From Mauremys mutica (lineage: Eukaryota > Chordata > Testudines > Geoemydidae), in assembly GCF_020497125.1 (NCBI RefSeq), contig NC_059079.1, positions 51,719,114-51,783,113 of the forward strand: 64,000 nucleotides of DNA, in the 5' to 3' direction. A model generated the notes under the pieces. That model saw only the letters and a list, made by a program, of their open reading frames with translations. It made no database searches and was not told the origin of the DNA. Position 1 is the first letter of the stretch; each line of letters opens with the position of its first letter. A program made the position numbers and the translations under genes. This document shows positions 36,501 to 48,996 of the stretch, in pieces.

Positions 36501-39500
36501 CCATGCATGGTTATAATATGAGCATAAAAGTTACAGATTCCATCTCCTATTATGTAAGCATTTATATCCCTCCTAGAAAGATGACTTCCTTTCATACTAG
36601 GAGTTAAATGTATGCCAGCATGACTGAAGAAGCTTCAAATTCTACTTCATATGGGTCATATTTCTAACTATAGTTTTCACAATTTTATTGAATTTTGTTT
36701 TGGTTTTCCCACCTCTTTAATTACAAATTCCAGGCTCCGTAACATAGAAAATCTAAAGTAGTACTTGACTTTAGAGTGGATCTTCTGACTACCTGTTCAA
36801 GCTCCTGTTAAAATGAGCCCATGGGTTACAGATGTAGCTGGCCCCTCTCATTTCTCCCATCTGCTTCTGGTTTGTGATCCTCATGTGTTAAACATAAGCA
36901 GGAGTGTACATGGCTTGGGGCAAGGATGTGCCCTCTCCTCACAAATCAGAAAAGGAAATCTAGGGGAAACTGCAACAAGAATTGGACTGTTACCAGCAGG
37001 AAGTACAGTAAGCTGTTCCTGATTGCAAAATGCTCTCATTAGGGTTGCAGCTCATGATGTCTGACAAATTTAAAAAACTAGTCCCTAGAAGAGGACGCTG
37101 GGGGAAAATTCTCACAAGAGGCCAATCCTACACTGGGGATAGTCAGCACAGTTCAGGAAGCCATAAAGGAACGTGATGATTTATGTATTTTTGTTGATCA
37201 CCACTGAATCAGAAGGAAGCACTTTGGGCTTGATTTACTGCTGTGCTGTGTAGTTATTTACACCTGTGCAATTAATAGGGTGGACAGAGTATAAAGCAAG
37301 AGCTAAGAGAATCATACTCTCTCTTTGGGCTAGCTCCTTAGCTATAATAGGGCCATTGGCTTGATTTGAGCTATGTGATTTAGATTAGCTAAGAATCTGG
37401 TCCTTAGTCCGTTGGATTTATTGGCTAGATGAAGCACTTAAATCCTGCTTTTGAAGGCTAATTCTTCAGCAGCATTTGAGTGGGTCTAGCCAATTTGTCT
37501 AGCAAGAATGGTCAAAGTTGTAAATCACAATGCTATGTTTTATAGAAGGTTTTAGTCGTTTACAGTTGGTTAACTTTTATGAAAAGGTTATAACAACAGA
37601 AAATGACAATATTTGTTCTTACTAGTGACAAACATAGTGGGAAAGCAGAGGGAATAGACCAATTCCACTCCCTTTAGAAAAGAACAAATCTTGGAATGAA
37701 TCAAACTAAGACTCTAACTGTTTCATTAAAATATACAAAACAATATGCCATACTGATGATATAGCAGCCTGATTCTGGAGGGAAAAATATAGAGGCTTGA
37801 CTGTTTTTTTTTTAATTTTGCCTATAGCAGCAATATTGGAGGATGGGAAACAAGGACATTCAAATTTAAATCCTGAATTTAGCATCCGTATGTGCAGGGT
37901 CTGCATGCCCAAGAGAGAGACTTCTAAAAAAAAATCTTTAAAAAAGTTGCTTACCTTGTATTTCACAAACTCATTATTTCACATACTTATAACGGTAGGA
38001 GACAGTACATAAAAGTTTTCATATAATAAACTTCCTGACTTCTCTCACCCTTCCCAATCACGCCAATGAAATAAATACTTTAGATAGATATAACATATTT
38101 TAATTGTCAGAGGAATCTCACCTCACTGTTAAGAATTAGAACAATTAACAGTAACACATTAGCATTCATTCTATAACCAATGATTCATATTAAAAAAAAC
38201 CAAAAACCTCAGCCACTTTGGCTATATTTTACTGCATGAATGAATAAGAATGTTAGAATTATTGTACATAAATAATTTGTATGGTTTATATGTAAAACAT
38301 GTAATCTTGATATAAGGTAATTCATTTAAGTCCTAATAAGGCTAATTTTCCACTGCTGCTCCTTCTAGCTTGATTGAATAAAATATAATTGTGGCAGAGA
38401 AACTCAGGAAAATGAGGTGACCTGTCAGAGCAGAACTGAGAACCTGAAAACTCTACATGAGTTTAAGAGAGGTTACCCTGGGAGGATTCATTTGGTATGG
38501 TGTGCAATTCCTGTTGATTTACAGCAAATTGAAGGTATCAGTGGGTGCAGGTTACATGAGTCCCAGTCACATTGTCTTCACTCATTGATAAAGAGGGCTA
38601 AATTTTACCCTATCACAGTTTCAGCTGAAAGTGGGTAGTGTAGCTGCTTGAATAGGGGCTTTTTGGGGTGGGAAGGAGGACAGGGAGGGGCAGGAAAAAC
38701 CAGATCTGTACCTTTTTGGCTTCTCCTGACCACGCTGAGGGGGAAATAATTGAGTGATTCTCAGTGATGGGAAAGTTCACATATGGAACTTAACAAGACC
38801 TGGCAGTGAAGAAGATTACTCCATTTACACTAAGGATATTTGTGTTTGAACTCTACATTGTCCTAGTCCTTATCTCTGATCCCAGGAGTGCTCATGTGTG
38901 TGGAAGAAAACAATGTCCTCACTCTGAGTTTGGAGCAACAAGCCAGAGGCAGCTTTATTATGAGAAATTGCAATATGCACAGGAGAGTACACACGGGCAG
39001 GGGTTCCCTCCCTAGGCAAGTCTCCGCTAGATAAACAATTGGGCAAGCTTTTATACCTTTTGTTACATACAATAATAAGCAACAGCTGGATTTTGTTATA
39101 CATATTATTTTCTGGTATCTCACTTTTCTCATTAATTTCTGCCACAGTCTACATTCCATTCTTATCTAACACAAGGTCAAAACAGTATCTCTTACAGTCT
39201 GTTCCCACTTACTTTCCACCCTCCTAGGCCCTGCCTTCAAGTCTCGTGTTATTAGAGTCAGTGTCAGCCTGACTTTGTTAGTGTGACTCTTGCTTTATTC
39301 CTAGAGACTAAGATATCTATGTTCAAATTCCCCATTACCCTTTCTCCACTTCCACATATGTAAAAGAAGCGAGCAGGAGCAACGCACGGTGTGTTGGCAA
39401 TGGATGCAGGGAGGATGCTCTTGAGGCAGTGGCAGACAGAAAGAGCTGTGACCGGGACCTGAATACTTTGGATAGCTTCTGGCATTTTTGACCAAGCAGA

Positions 39501-41599
39501 GCTCCTAGAGAGGTTACAATAAAAGAAAGAACCTTTCCTACTCAACCTAAATGAGAGAATATGGCTAAGGATCTTATCAACCATTGACCTACCATCTGCA
39601 CAAGTTGCCAGCTGCCTAAAGTGACCAAACACTTTATATGAGGTAAGTCCCCGAAGTCATTCTATTCTTAGTGCATTAAAGGTATGACGGGTCAAAGATA
39701 CTGGCAGATAAGATCTGTTTCACACAACAGGAGCTGTAGAGAAGGTTGTTGCACAACAATTGGAGAGACTGCGTGTGAGGCAGAGGAGAAGAGTGCAACA
39801 CGAGTAGAAGGAATAGGAAGGGGAGCAGAGAGAAGCCAGTTCCATGTGGTAGGATGGGGCAAGTCCACAGAAGATTTTGAAAAAAGAAGGACCTTTTTGA
39901 GTTAGAACCTGAAGGGAAGCCATTGGAGTTGTTTTGAGGGAGGAATTAGGAGATAATTGGGGAGCAGACAGGTTCTAAGAACAAGATGTCTTCAGTAGAA
40001 GCATGAAGTGATTGGGGAAAACAGGATATATTTTAGGGGAATTCATGCCTGAAGCAAAGAGGAAATGGTCAAACAGTTTCAAGGGTATGGAGCAGGAGTG
40101 GGATGGGAATATGAAAGTAAGGGATGCCCAGCCTACCAATACAATCAGAGAACAACAGAGCCCATTAGCGTGAGAAACCTCATGTATACTGGATTTTCCT
40201 CTGCTTTGTCCTATGTGGAAATAAATATAATGAGGCCTGTTTACTGATGTCAATATGTACTGGTTTTAGGGAATACGAACCCAAAGGGAATAGAATGAAT
40301 AGCCACCTTTGAGTTTAATGCATTCAGATCTAAATGATTCATCTAGGCAGCAGTTACATTTCTTCAACTGGGATCATTAGTGTAGTGGATTTTACAAAAT
40401 AATACCCATCGCTAGTACATAGAACAAAACCAAACTATGTTTATACCTAAGGTGCAGCATGCCAGTCTAATCTGATTCCAGTTTAAATTCATTTTAGCCA
40501 ATCTGTAACATTTTATTTTCTATAGGTAATATTATTTCAGGGGCAGTGATCTACACAAAGTCACACATTTGAAAAAGGGATGATTTAAAACAACATTAAT
40601 TGTAAAGTTCAGAATGATCTACCATAGTGAAGGATAATAAGGAAAAAAAGTTTACCTCAGAAGACCTCAAAATATTATACATTTTTCATATCCATATCTA
40701 AATAAGAACATTTATTTAACTATATTGTATTGGAAAAGTTTCAGGCCAAAGTATGTGTATAACCATCTAGAAGAGAAGACTGGAGATGAGTGCATTAAAG
40801 AGATGTGTGCAGAAATCAAGAAAATTGCAGAATAAATAAATCCTTTGGCAGAGTTTACAAGCTCAGAACCCGATTAAGTTTTTCTGCATTTTGGCCAGAT
40901 GCTTAAATACCTGTACAATGACATATTGAGGTTAAAGTTTCCCATGAAGCAAAGTTGTGTATCTGACAGCATTTATATTGATTTTTATCACCAGATAGCT
41001 GCATTGTGATAGCTGATGGATTGTAAGGAACACACTTCGTTAACTCTGCGTGCCTGTCTCTTGCCAGTAGCCTTTTAAATCGCCTCACTTTTAAACACCC
41101 CACTCAACATTTTCTCTCAGAAGCATGTGTGTGTGGCTTGTACTTTAATAGTCTTTTACACTGAGGAGATCAATAATATTAATTACTCATAGAATGGGAC
41201 TAAATAAGCTTGGTATAAATCTATTTTTGGGTCTAATATTTTATTTGATCCAATAGCATTATGCAGAGTAGGATTCTATTCATGAAATTAACACTGATAT
41301 TTATTATTCTTCTCTACATAGTTATTTTGAAAAGTTTATTTTGTCCTTTTAGGAATTTCTTAATGAAACGCTGTTTCGGTAACATCATACATTGCAGTTC
41401 ACTTGAGAAGAAGAAATAAGCAAACAGCTCTACAAGAGAGATTTTACATTTGAGTCTAGATTACATCCTGTACATACACATTATGCAATGAATCATCATC
41501 AAACTCTTATATCAATACAGTGAACACCAGAGGTGGCAAATTAATACACCAATTGACAACATGATTAGCAAACATGTCTGTGGCATAAGGTGAATATTT
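33523..41599. other. No gene seen across 8 kb
   Basis: I found no exon with a supported domain, no RNA gene and no clear element ends. There is a TTTG/T-rich run at 34439-34489. 38850-40260 is denser in short frames on both strands (longest 122 codons at 39264-39632, minus) and might hold decayed repeat DNA, but I cannot name it. Confidence 0.45.
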
Positions 41600-41790
41600 T
41601 TTAAATGAGAACACTTTGAGATGGAAGAGATCCTGCCATGGTCCATTTTTTGGTGCTTGGCTCAGGCTAGTTCTAAATGTCTCCAGTAATGGGGCTTCCA
41701 CCAGTTCCTCTGGAGATTATTGAACCATCACATAGACCTGAGTATCAGAAAGATTTTCTTGATATTCAGCCTACTGGGAAATTTTGAACT
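41600..41790 (-). mobile_element. CR1 3' fragment, short and old
   Basis: 'ctccagtaatggggcttccacca', followed by 'ggagattattgaaccatc' and 'cagaaagattttcttgatattcagcc', matches, in reverse reading, the segment that follows the CR1 tail at 27430-27520. The borders are approximate. Confidence 0.5.
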
Positions 41791-41903
41791 TTTTTTCCCC
41801 AAGGCAAAGTTACAATAAAACATTAATATATTATTTATCACTTATTCAGTGTCCCATTACTCCTAATTATATCTTTGCATCACCTTAGATGCCCAGATTG
41901 ATT

Positions 41904-42050
41904 CACTGCCTCCCAGATTCCAGCAGGGGGCCCCTTGATGGCTTCTCCAAATTCTTTACAAACTGGACAAGACTTAATGTGTTAAATTCAATCCAGGGTA
42001 ACTCCATTGGCATCAGCTGGAGTCACCCCAGGAATGAATTTGGATTCTAG
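41904..42050. repeat. Unclassified repeat, copy A
   Basis: The order 'cactgcctcccag-ttcca', 'ttctttacaaactg', 'gtgttaaat', 'ccagggtaactccattgg' and 'agtcaccccaggaatgaatttgg' is repeated at 43757-43912 with substitutions. I do not recognise the family. Confidence 0.55.
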
Positions 42051-42884
42051 GAGTTACCTTGTTACCTAAGGGATAAACTATTTATTTATTCTTGTTTTGC
42101 ACATCAGATTCATCAGCAATGTTAAAGAAAAGTTAAAGAAGCAAACCAGAATGTGATCTCTGTGAAGCAAACTCTGCCCTGGATTCAGACATATACAACT
42201 CTCCTTGACAGTGATGAGAGCAGTCTGCCATAGATCATTCATAGTTATAGTCCTATATGGAATGGTTGGTTGGACTACCTATTTATAATTTTTTTGTAAA
42301 GCTGTTTCCCTAGATACATTTTTATTATCCTCTATATACCGAAAGCTTGATTCACCACCACATTATTTTCATTTTATGTCTGCTTAAGGACATTGAAATC
42401 AATAGAGTTACACCAACATAAAACTGGAGTAGTGAATCAGGACCAACTTTTTTAACAATAGCACTATGATTTATAACACTTGAAACATGGTCTTGTCATT
42501 AAGTGATGAGGCTGGGAGACGGGCAACCTAGTTTCTAGTCCCAATTTTTCCATGTGACAATAACAAATAATCACAGAAAGAGATAGAGTTTATTTTCAGT
42601 GTTGGAAGGTAGTGTTAGAATAAGGAAAATAGGATTTTCCTAAAGCTACTCTGTCTTTGTGTGTTTCAGTATAGGGGTTTTCCCACAACTTCTCTCCTGC
42701 CTGGTTTCCTGAGACAGTTGAAACAACATAAAATAAATAAATACACATATCAAAATGAGCTCTTATTCAAACTTCTGCATGAACATGGACAAATCACTTA
42801 AGTCGAACTTGGTTGTAAAATGGAATTTCTGTCATGTGGGGAATTTGGACTTTTCAAAATGTATTTACATGCCAAATTGTTCTG

Positions 42885-42917
42885 TTTGGTTTGTTTGTTT
42901 GTTTGTTTGTTTGTTTT
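42885..42917. repeat. (TTTG)n microsatellite
   Basis: About seven TTTG units, nearly pure. Confidence 0.95.
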
Positions 42918-43756
42918 GTAGAATGAAATTCTGCAAAAAATGTTTTGGAAATAGAATACTCCATTTCAATTTAGTATCATTTAAAAGAAATTCTATTGTA
43001 TTGGAAATGCACAATGTTGGTACTAACATAAGAGAGGAGCCTGGAAGGTGACTGGGACTAGCTAGATTAGGAGACTAGGCATGGAATGAGGAGCCCTGGG
43101 GTTTGAGGGGTGGGATGGGAGAGACTGGGATGAAGCACCAGAATGGTTGGAGGGAAAGAGACAGGACTAGCATAGGAACTGGTTGAAAGGGATGTGGGCA
43201 GGAGGCATGAGACTTGGGGTGAAGAGGGCAGAAGGAATTTGTCCCAGTAGAACACACTTCCCTTCCGAACCTGGAACTGAATCCAAAATTCTTGAGTCTC
43301 AACATTCTTCTGCTATCCCCAAATATCTGTGAAACCCACTGGTAAAATGTTTGTCTCTTCACCCTATATTGCCTGGTCAACATACACACGGCAACAAGAT
43401 ATTAACAGAGCAGTCTTGGGGAATGAGACAAGGGCAGAAATGTTTTATTCCCCACTGGAATGAGGGTAACCCCGGGCATAGGAAATGGTGCTATGGAGGT
43501 GGCTGAAGCCCAGTTTCTGGGTAAAGGGAAACCAATGCCTAGATAGTTCTCTTGATGAGTAGATCCTAAGGTTATATCCTCCGCTTTGTCTGAAGCTCCA
43601 ATTCCCAATATCAAAAGGTTAATTTACAATAGTAAGCACCATGAAAGACTATGTTATGGCACAAGGGGTATGCAGGCTACAGCGAGCCTAGGTCAGAGTC
43701 CCGACATTATATAATGGCAAAAATGCCAAGCTTGGCAGAAATATGGTAAACATCCT

Positions 43757-43912
43757 TCCACTGCCTCCCAGCTTCCATCTTGGTCCCTCTTTGTCCTCCA
43801 AAATTTTTGTAAATTGCACAATCATTACAGTGTTAAATACCGGGAGCAAAACTCACTTCCAGGGTAATTCCATTGGTAAGATTTGGAGTTACACCCAGGA
43901 ATGATTTTGGTA
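43757..43912. repeat. Unclassified repeat, copy B
   Basis: This is the second copy of the 41904-42050 repeat, in the same orientation and about 1.85 kb downstream. Shared words include 'cactgcctcccag', 'gtgttaaat' and 'cagggtaattccattggtaag'. Confidence 0.55.
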
Positions 43913-45776
43913 GTGAAAAGTTGAGTCTTTAGTTTTTCAGCGAACTGTTGAAAAATATTTCCCATAAGTCAATTATACTGGATTCACCGTACTATTTATG
44001 TTAAAATATAAAATAAAGAAATGGAATACATGACCTTGTACAATGCAAGAGTGTAGAAGCTTTCCATCTATTTTCCTACATAATTTACATTTTAGGTTCC
44101 ATACAGTTTTGGCAGTCATCTCTCTTGCTTCTTTAACATCGCCGTGTTGTTCTAAGGTTGAAAACTCTGACATTTTGCAGAACCATATCCTTTACTCATT
44201 TTTGCCCAAATAAAAGCATGATTATGAGAAGGAACCCAATTTCATTCACTCATAGAAAAATAACATAATATTGATTTGGTTGGACTGATTTATAGATGAT
44301 ATATTATATAACAACATGTAATGAAATTTCATTACACCGTGGGACTAATTTAAATGATCTCTTCTCCTTGGTAGGCAACAGGAGATACTTGTATTCTAAA
44401 ATTGCTGTGATATTTTAGAATGATACTGTAGTGAACTCAGTATCATATTGATGAACACCTCTACTACAGTATCAACCACTGACACAAGGCCTGAAAGTTC
44501 TGTTGGTTTGCTTCATAAATTAAAATGTATATTTTATTTGCATGTCACCAATGCAGTATGTGCTTAACAGTCTGCTGTTTGAGAATGGGAATAAGGAGAT
44601 TTTAATGTAAAATGGAGGGGATAGTGGTGTCATGTGCTGGGCAAAATATTCACTCTGGGCTCAGTGCAGAGCTGTGTTACATGTTTCTGCAGAGGAGTAA
44701 GAGGCTGTAAGGAGTTCCCTTATGCTGCTGAGTGGGCTACATATGGCTGGAGTCCAGGTAGGGAGAAAGCAGCTGCCAAGACAGCTGCTATTCCCTCACC
44801 TGTGCTGGTGAGTGGAGTGGAGGCAAGTGGGGGAGGCAGTGAGTGGAGCTTTGGCTTTATTCCCACCCTCCAATGCATGGGAGAAAATAATCTATACCAG
44901 TAAAAGGAAAAGATGACTTTCTTCTCTCCTCTCCCCAAGCAAAGAAGCAGCAGTATCTAGAAAGTGACTATCATAGCCACAGTCTGATTCCTGCCCAGCT
45001 CCTGAGCCATGAACGTTTGGGCTGAATTGTAGGGTTAAAATTTAGACCCTTATACAGCAAACAGTGCTTCCTCCTACCTTTTACTCTGTTTATACCAGTC
45101 TTATGTTTATGGAAGTAATAATCACTAGGAAATTAGCAGGCATTTTTATATTCAGATCTAATTATTTTTCTATGTCACTCCAACAATATTTATGACATAA
45201 GCAGATGTGATAAATTATTGATGATTAAAAAAGCAACCACAGCTGATTAGGGCATCCTTTATTTGGCGCACCAAAAAAAAAAAAAGGAAAGATTTCAACT
45301 TCCATTCCAAATAGTGAAGTTTGGCTTTTGAAAACTTTCAAACAGGTGAGATATTGGTTTTGCTAGGGCAAATTTTCACCAGAAGCAAAGACTGTTTTTG
45401 ACAACAAACCTTGTATATAATACAGAAGGAAAACTGGAGATCAAAGAAGAATTGTGCATGTTGTGCCAGTTTCAGATTCTGAATCTGATCCTCATCCCCA
45501 ATATGGACTGTAAATCTAACTTTTGTGGTCATTTTGTGATTTTACCCAACATTGGGAGAAACCCCAGCTGGCAGAGAATTTGCTTAGAGGCTCTACATCA
45601 CACCTTTACAGGCCCTAGTGCAAGAGATGAGGTTAAGTGACAATGGGTGTGGCTAGAGTGCTACTTCACTTCAGTGACCCCTGGCTGCCTGAAAAGGTGC
45701 CTTGGGATGCAGGCAGCTGGGCACAGATTAGATCAGCACTGTTATCAGGCAATGCACAGTTCTTATTCAAAAGACT
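43913..45776. other. No gene seen
   Basis: Nothing recognised. An A-run lies at 45272-45283. Confidence 0.45.
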
Positions 45777-45870
45777 AAGGGCCTGCTACTCTACTCCAGT
45801 TTTATATCAGTAAATCTCCCCTGAACTCAACTGAGTTTCACAGGCATAAAACTGGTGCAACTCAGGCCCT
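45777..45870. repeat. Short foldback repeat
   Basis: AAGGGCCTG ... CCAGTTTTAT is mirrored by ATAAAACTGG ... CAGGCCCT, leaving a centre with 'aactcaactgagttt'. The texture is common among small amniote foldback repeats. Confidence 0.5.
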
Positions 45871-45895
45871 GGACCACTAACACAATAAAATAGAG

Positions 45896-46205
45896 CAGGG
45901 GTAGGCAATCTATGGCACGCGTGCCAAAGGCGGCACATGAGCTGATATTCAGTAGCACTCACACTGCCTGGGTCCTGGCCACCGGTCCGGGGGACTCTGC
46001 ATTTTAATTTAATTTTAAATAAAGCTTCTTAAACATTTTTAAAACCTTATTTACTTTAAATACAACAATAGGTTAGTTATATATTAAAGACTTATAGAAA
46101 AAGACCTTCTAAAAACATTAGAATGTATTACTGGCACACAAAACTTTAATTAGAGTGAATAAATGAAGAGTTGGCACACCACTTCTGAAAGGTTGCCGGC
46201 CCCTG
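45896..46205. mobile_element. hAT-Charlie-like non-autonomous element, 310 bp
   Basis: The ends CAGGGGTAGGCAA and TTGCCGGCCCCTG are inverted with a mismatch. The 8-bp duplications AAATAGAG (45888-45895) and AAATAGAA (46206-46213) agree at 7 of 8. CAGGGGTRGGCAA-type ends with 'ggcacgcgtgcca' near the left border are typical of hAT-Charlie relatives. No transposase. Confidence 0.85.
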
Positions 46206-46213
46206 AAATAGAA

Positions 46214-47599
46214 TGACAAGAATGTGGGATCTTGACAACAAGAATGAGTTCTTATTCTCTTTAATCTGTCCTTTCCCCCTTAGAACTTTTAACAGAATAA
46301 TGGAAACTTCACATTTCAGCATCAGTGTAATTCAGAGACTTTGCAAGATGCAGTCAAGACACTGTCCAATTTAAAGAAGAACATCCTCAAAACATTGCAG
46401 CACAACATGTGGGGAGGCACAAGTTGAGACGATGCCAATTCTGAAAGACAGTATCAGCCACTGACTTAAGATTTGTCTTTCTTCCTTCGGAAAGTATTAA
46501 CCTTTTGAAATGTGAAATATATGACAACCTCATACCCTTAACAAATGAACAAGTATTATACAGAGAGAAAAGGAAACCAGGCCTTGGGGGTGGAGTTTGA
46601 TCCTTGATTCTTAATAGATACACAGAATGAAGTGCCAGTATAGTCAGACTGGAGAAAAGAGATGTGTAGCACGCCAATTACCGACAGCAGGGAAAATTGA
46701 AAGAAATTACATTCAGGGGAGTGTGAAATGTGAAAGTCAAGGAAATAAATTAGATGTTGTATGACCTCTAGTGTAATATGTGGAGAACTAATATATTTAT
46801 CCTAGCTGTAATCACGTCATAGCTAGACTGCATTAGGAACTTTTTCACTTAAATTTTCCCCTGTCTGGCTCAGTGCTGTACTTTTTAAAGTGCAAAACCA
46901 CAGTGCAACCCAGAGAGCTTCAGCATTTGTTATAAGAAGGGAAACTATCTTCCTCTATACAATGAAACTGAGCACAGATTTTGCTAGTCTTGCACCATAC
47001 ACATTTGGGAACCCTGAGCAGTAGGTAACTGGAGACTTCTGCATAATTTAAGAAAAATAATATATACACTGCATCCTATTGCATAATGAATTGATTGGTA
47101 GGTTTAAGTAACTGTAAAGTTAAAATGATCCATCAAGGAATAACTTTCTTAACAAGGATTCAATATCATAACACAATCACATGGAAATCTTCAGTCTCAT
47201 AATGCAATGAAGACCTTCAGGCCTGGAACACAATAATTCATAATGACCTCAAATGATTGCCACGATAACAGCAGCTTACAGGTTTTGCATCTTGAGGAGC
47301 AGCAGCTGGGAATTATGGTGACAGAGAGAGGTCAGATGGAGTCAAGACACAATCAAGGAAAGAAGTGGTTCTCTTCTTTCCAAGATGATGTGATAGGTTT
47401 GTGTTTTGGGAGTCTGGAACTCTCAGTGATCTCAAAAGAATGAGTGGATTTCTGTCTTCCATCAGTCCTATAAAAGACGCAGAATAGGGAATATTCTCTG
47501 GAAAATATGAGACCAGAAGGAGAAACAATGGAAGAGATAAGGATCAGATGAACCCGGTCACACCTAAACAAACTGGTGCCTCTGTCAGTGTAACTTATG
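46214..47599. other. No gene seen
   Basis: Frames at 46387-46677 and around 47243-47571 overlap each other on both strands and have no domain. I see no repeat borders. Confidence 0.45.
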
Positions 47600-48970
47600 T
47601 GTAACCCTTCTGCCAGGCCGAATTGATATCAACAAGGGCCGGGTTCAATACATAGGGGTCCCTTCCCTACAACGTAATGCAAAACCAGCTCGAGCCCCCA
47701 CCCAGTGACCTGGGAAAATCTTATACACACCCCTGGGCGTCTCGAAGAGGCAATACTTCCCCTCTCGCAATCACAGAGTCTCAGTATAGCAGAAAAGGTT
47801 TAATTACATGAGATAAACAACAAGCATTAGATTGGGAAAACACCTCAACTAGAGTTCATAGACCAAACCGTGAGCAAAGACCCACCAGAGGAAATTGGGC
47901 CGTGTCCTTTTCCCTGGGGTCTTGAGTCCAGCAACCTCCAAATCACCCCAAGACTCCAAAGTCCAATACCCCAAATGTCCCTAGAGTCCAGCAACCCAAA
48001 GATCACCCACAGTCCCAAAAGTCCCATAATCCAAAAGTCTCTGCCCTGGGTCAGTGCAGCCCCAGAGTTTGATAGTATATCTGCAGAGGTCCCTGTCCCC
48101 ACCCCCAGCCTGGGTAGAAAGGGGCACCTTACATGGTCCGGGGCCAACTGCCCTGCCTCTCCGTGGGGTTCTGCTTCTGCCTTCCCCACAAGCTGCTCCG
48201 CTCTACCAGCCACTCCACTCTGCTCCTCCAGCCGTCCTCACAAACTGCTCCGCTCCGCCAGCTGCTCTGTTCCACCAGCCGTCCCGTGATCTGCTCCAGC
48301 CATCCCCGCAAACTGCTCGACTCTGCTCGCTCCGTGGGCCACTCCAGCTGTCCCACAGCTGCTCCGCTCTGCCAGCTGATCTGGTCCACCAGCTGTCCCG
48401 TGATCCGCTCCAGCCATCCTCACAAACTGCTCGGCTCCACTCACTCCGTGGCTCCACAAACTGCTCCACTCCGCTCTGCCAGCTGCTCTGCTCTGCAGTA
48501 TAGCTTCAGGCTCCCCCACTAGTTAGCACAGTACTCAGTGCTCTCAGCTCAGCAATTCCAGCTCTTTAGTGATTTCAGCTCTTTAGTGATTTCAGCTCAC
48601 AGTAGGGGAGCCCCAGTGCTAGTGCACCATTGGCCCAAAGTGAGTTCAGCTCAGTAACTTGTATCTAGATTCTTAAGGGAATCAAAAATAAACTCTGATA
48701 TTCCACAGTGGAGAGAGGAGTGGGTGGAACAGGTGCTTCTGGCTCACACAAGGCACCTACACCACCAGGTACAGATACCTGTCCCCAGCCTCTCTCAATT
48801 CACTGGGTTTTGGAACCCTTTGTCTAGCAAGTGCTATTTAGTTGATAGTGAAACCCTTTATCATAAAACAGTTTCGTAGTTCCTCATTTACTTAATCAGG
48901 GTGACAACACTTTATTCCTCCTGCCCCAATAACAAAAAAATTGGGGATCCCACAGCTGTGAAAATAAACA
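47600..48970 (-). mobile_element. LTR-like block with internal tandem repeat
   Basis: The left border TGTAACCCTTCTGCC and the text after it ('gggccgggttcaatacataggggtccc', 'acccagtgacctgggaaaatctt') match, from memory of reptile repeats, a family of endogenous-retrovirus LTRs lying in reverse here. On the minus strand ATTAAA at 47799-47804 could be the poly(A) signal near the LTR 3' side. I cannot find the far border or a target duplication, since a CR1 follows at once. No retroviral gene is present. Confidence 0.4.
48180..48500. repeat. Degenerate tandem repeat with a 114-bp period
   Basis: The phrase TCCACCAGCYGTCCCGTGAT recurs at 48271 and 48385, 114 bp apart, with related sequence before and after. 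Inside the unit, 'ctgctccgctctgccagctg' forms a shorter sub-repeat. This keeps several frames open on both strands without making real genes. Confidence 0.75.
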
Positions 48971-48996
48971 TCCCAGGCTGCCGTGAACTATGTTAG

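Noticed and set aside
39264..39632. 122-codon minus-strand frame
   Set aside because: No domain or family recognised; not supported as a gene.
48054..48522. Overlapping long frames on both strands (up to 149 codons)
   Set aside because: They come from the 114-bp tandem repeat, which lacks stop codons in several frames.
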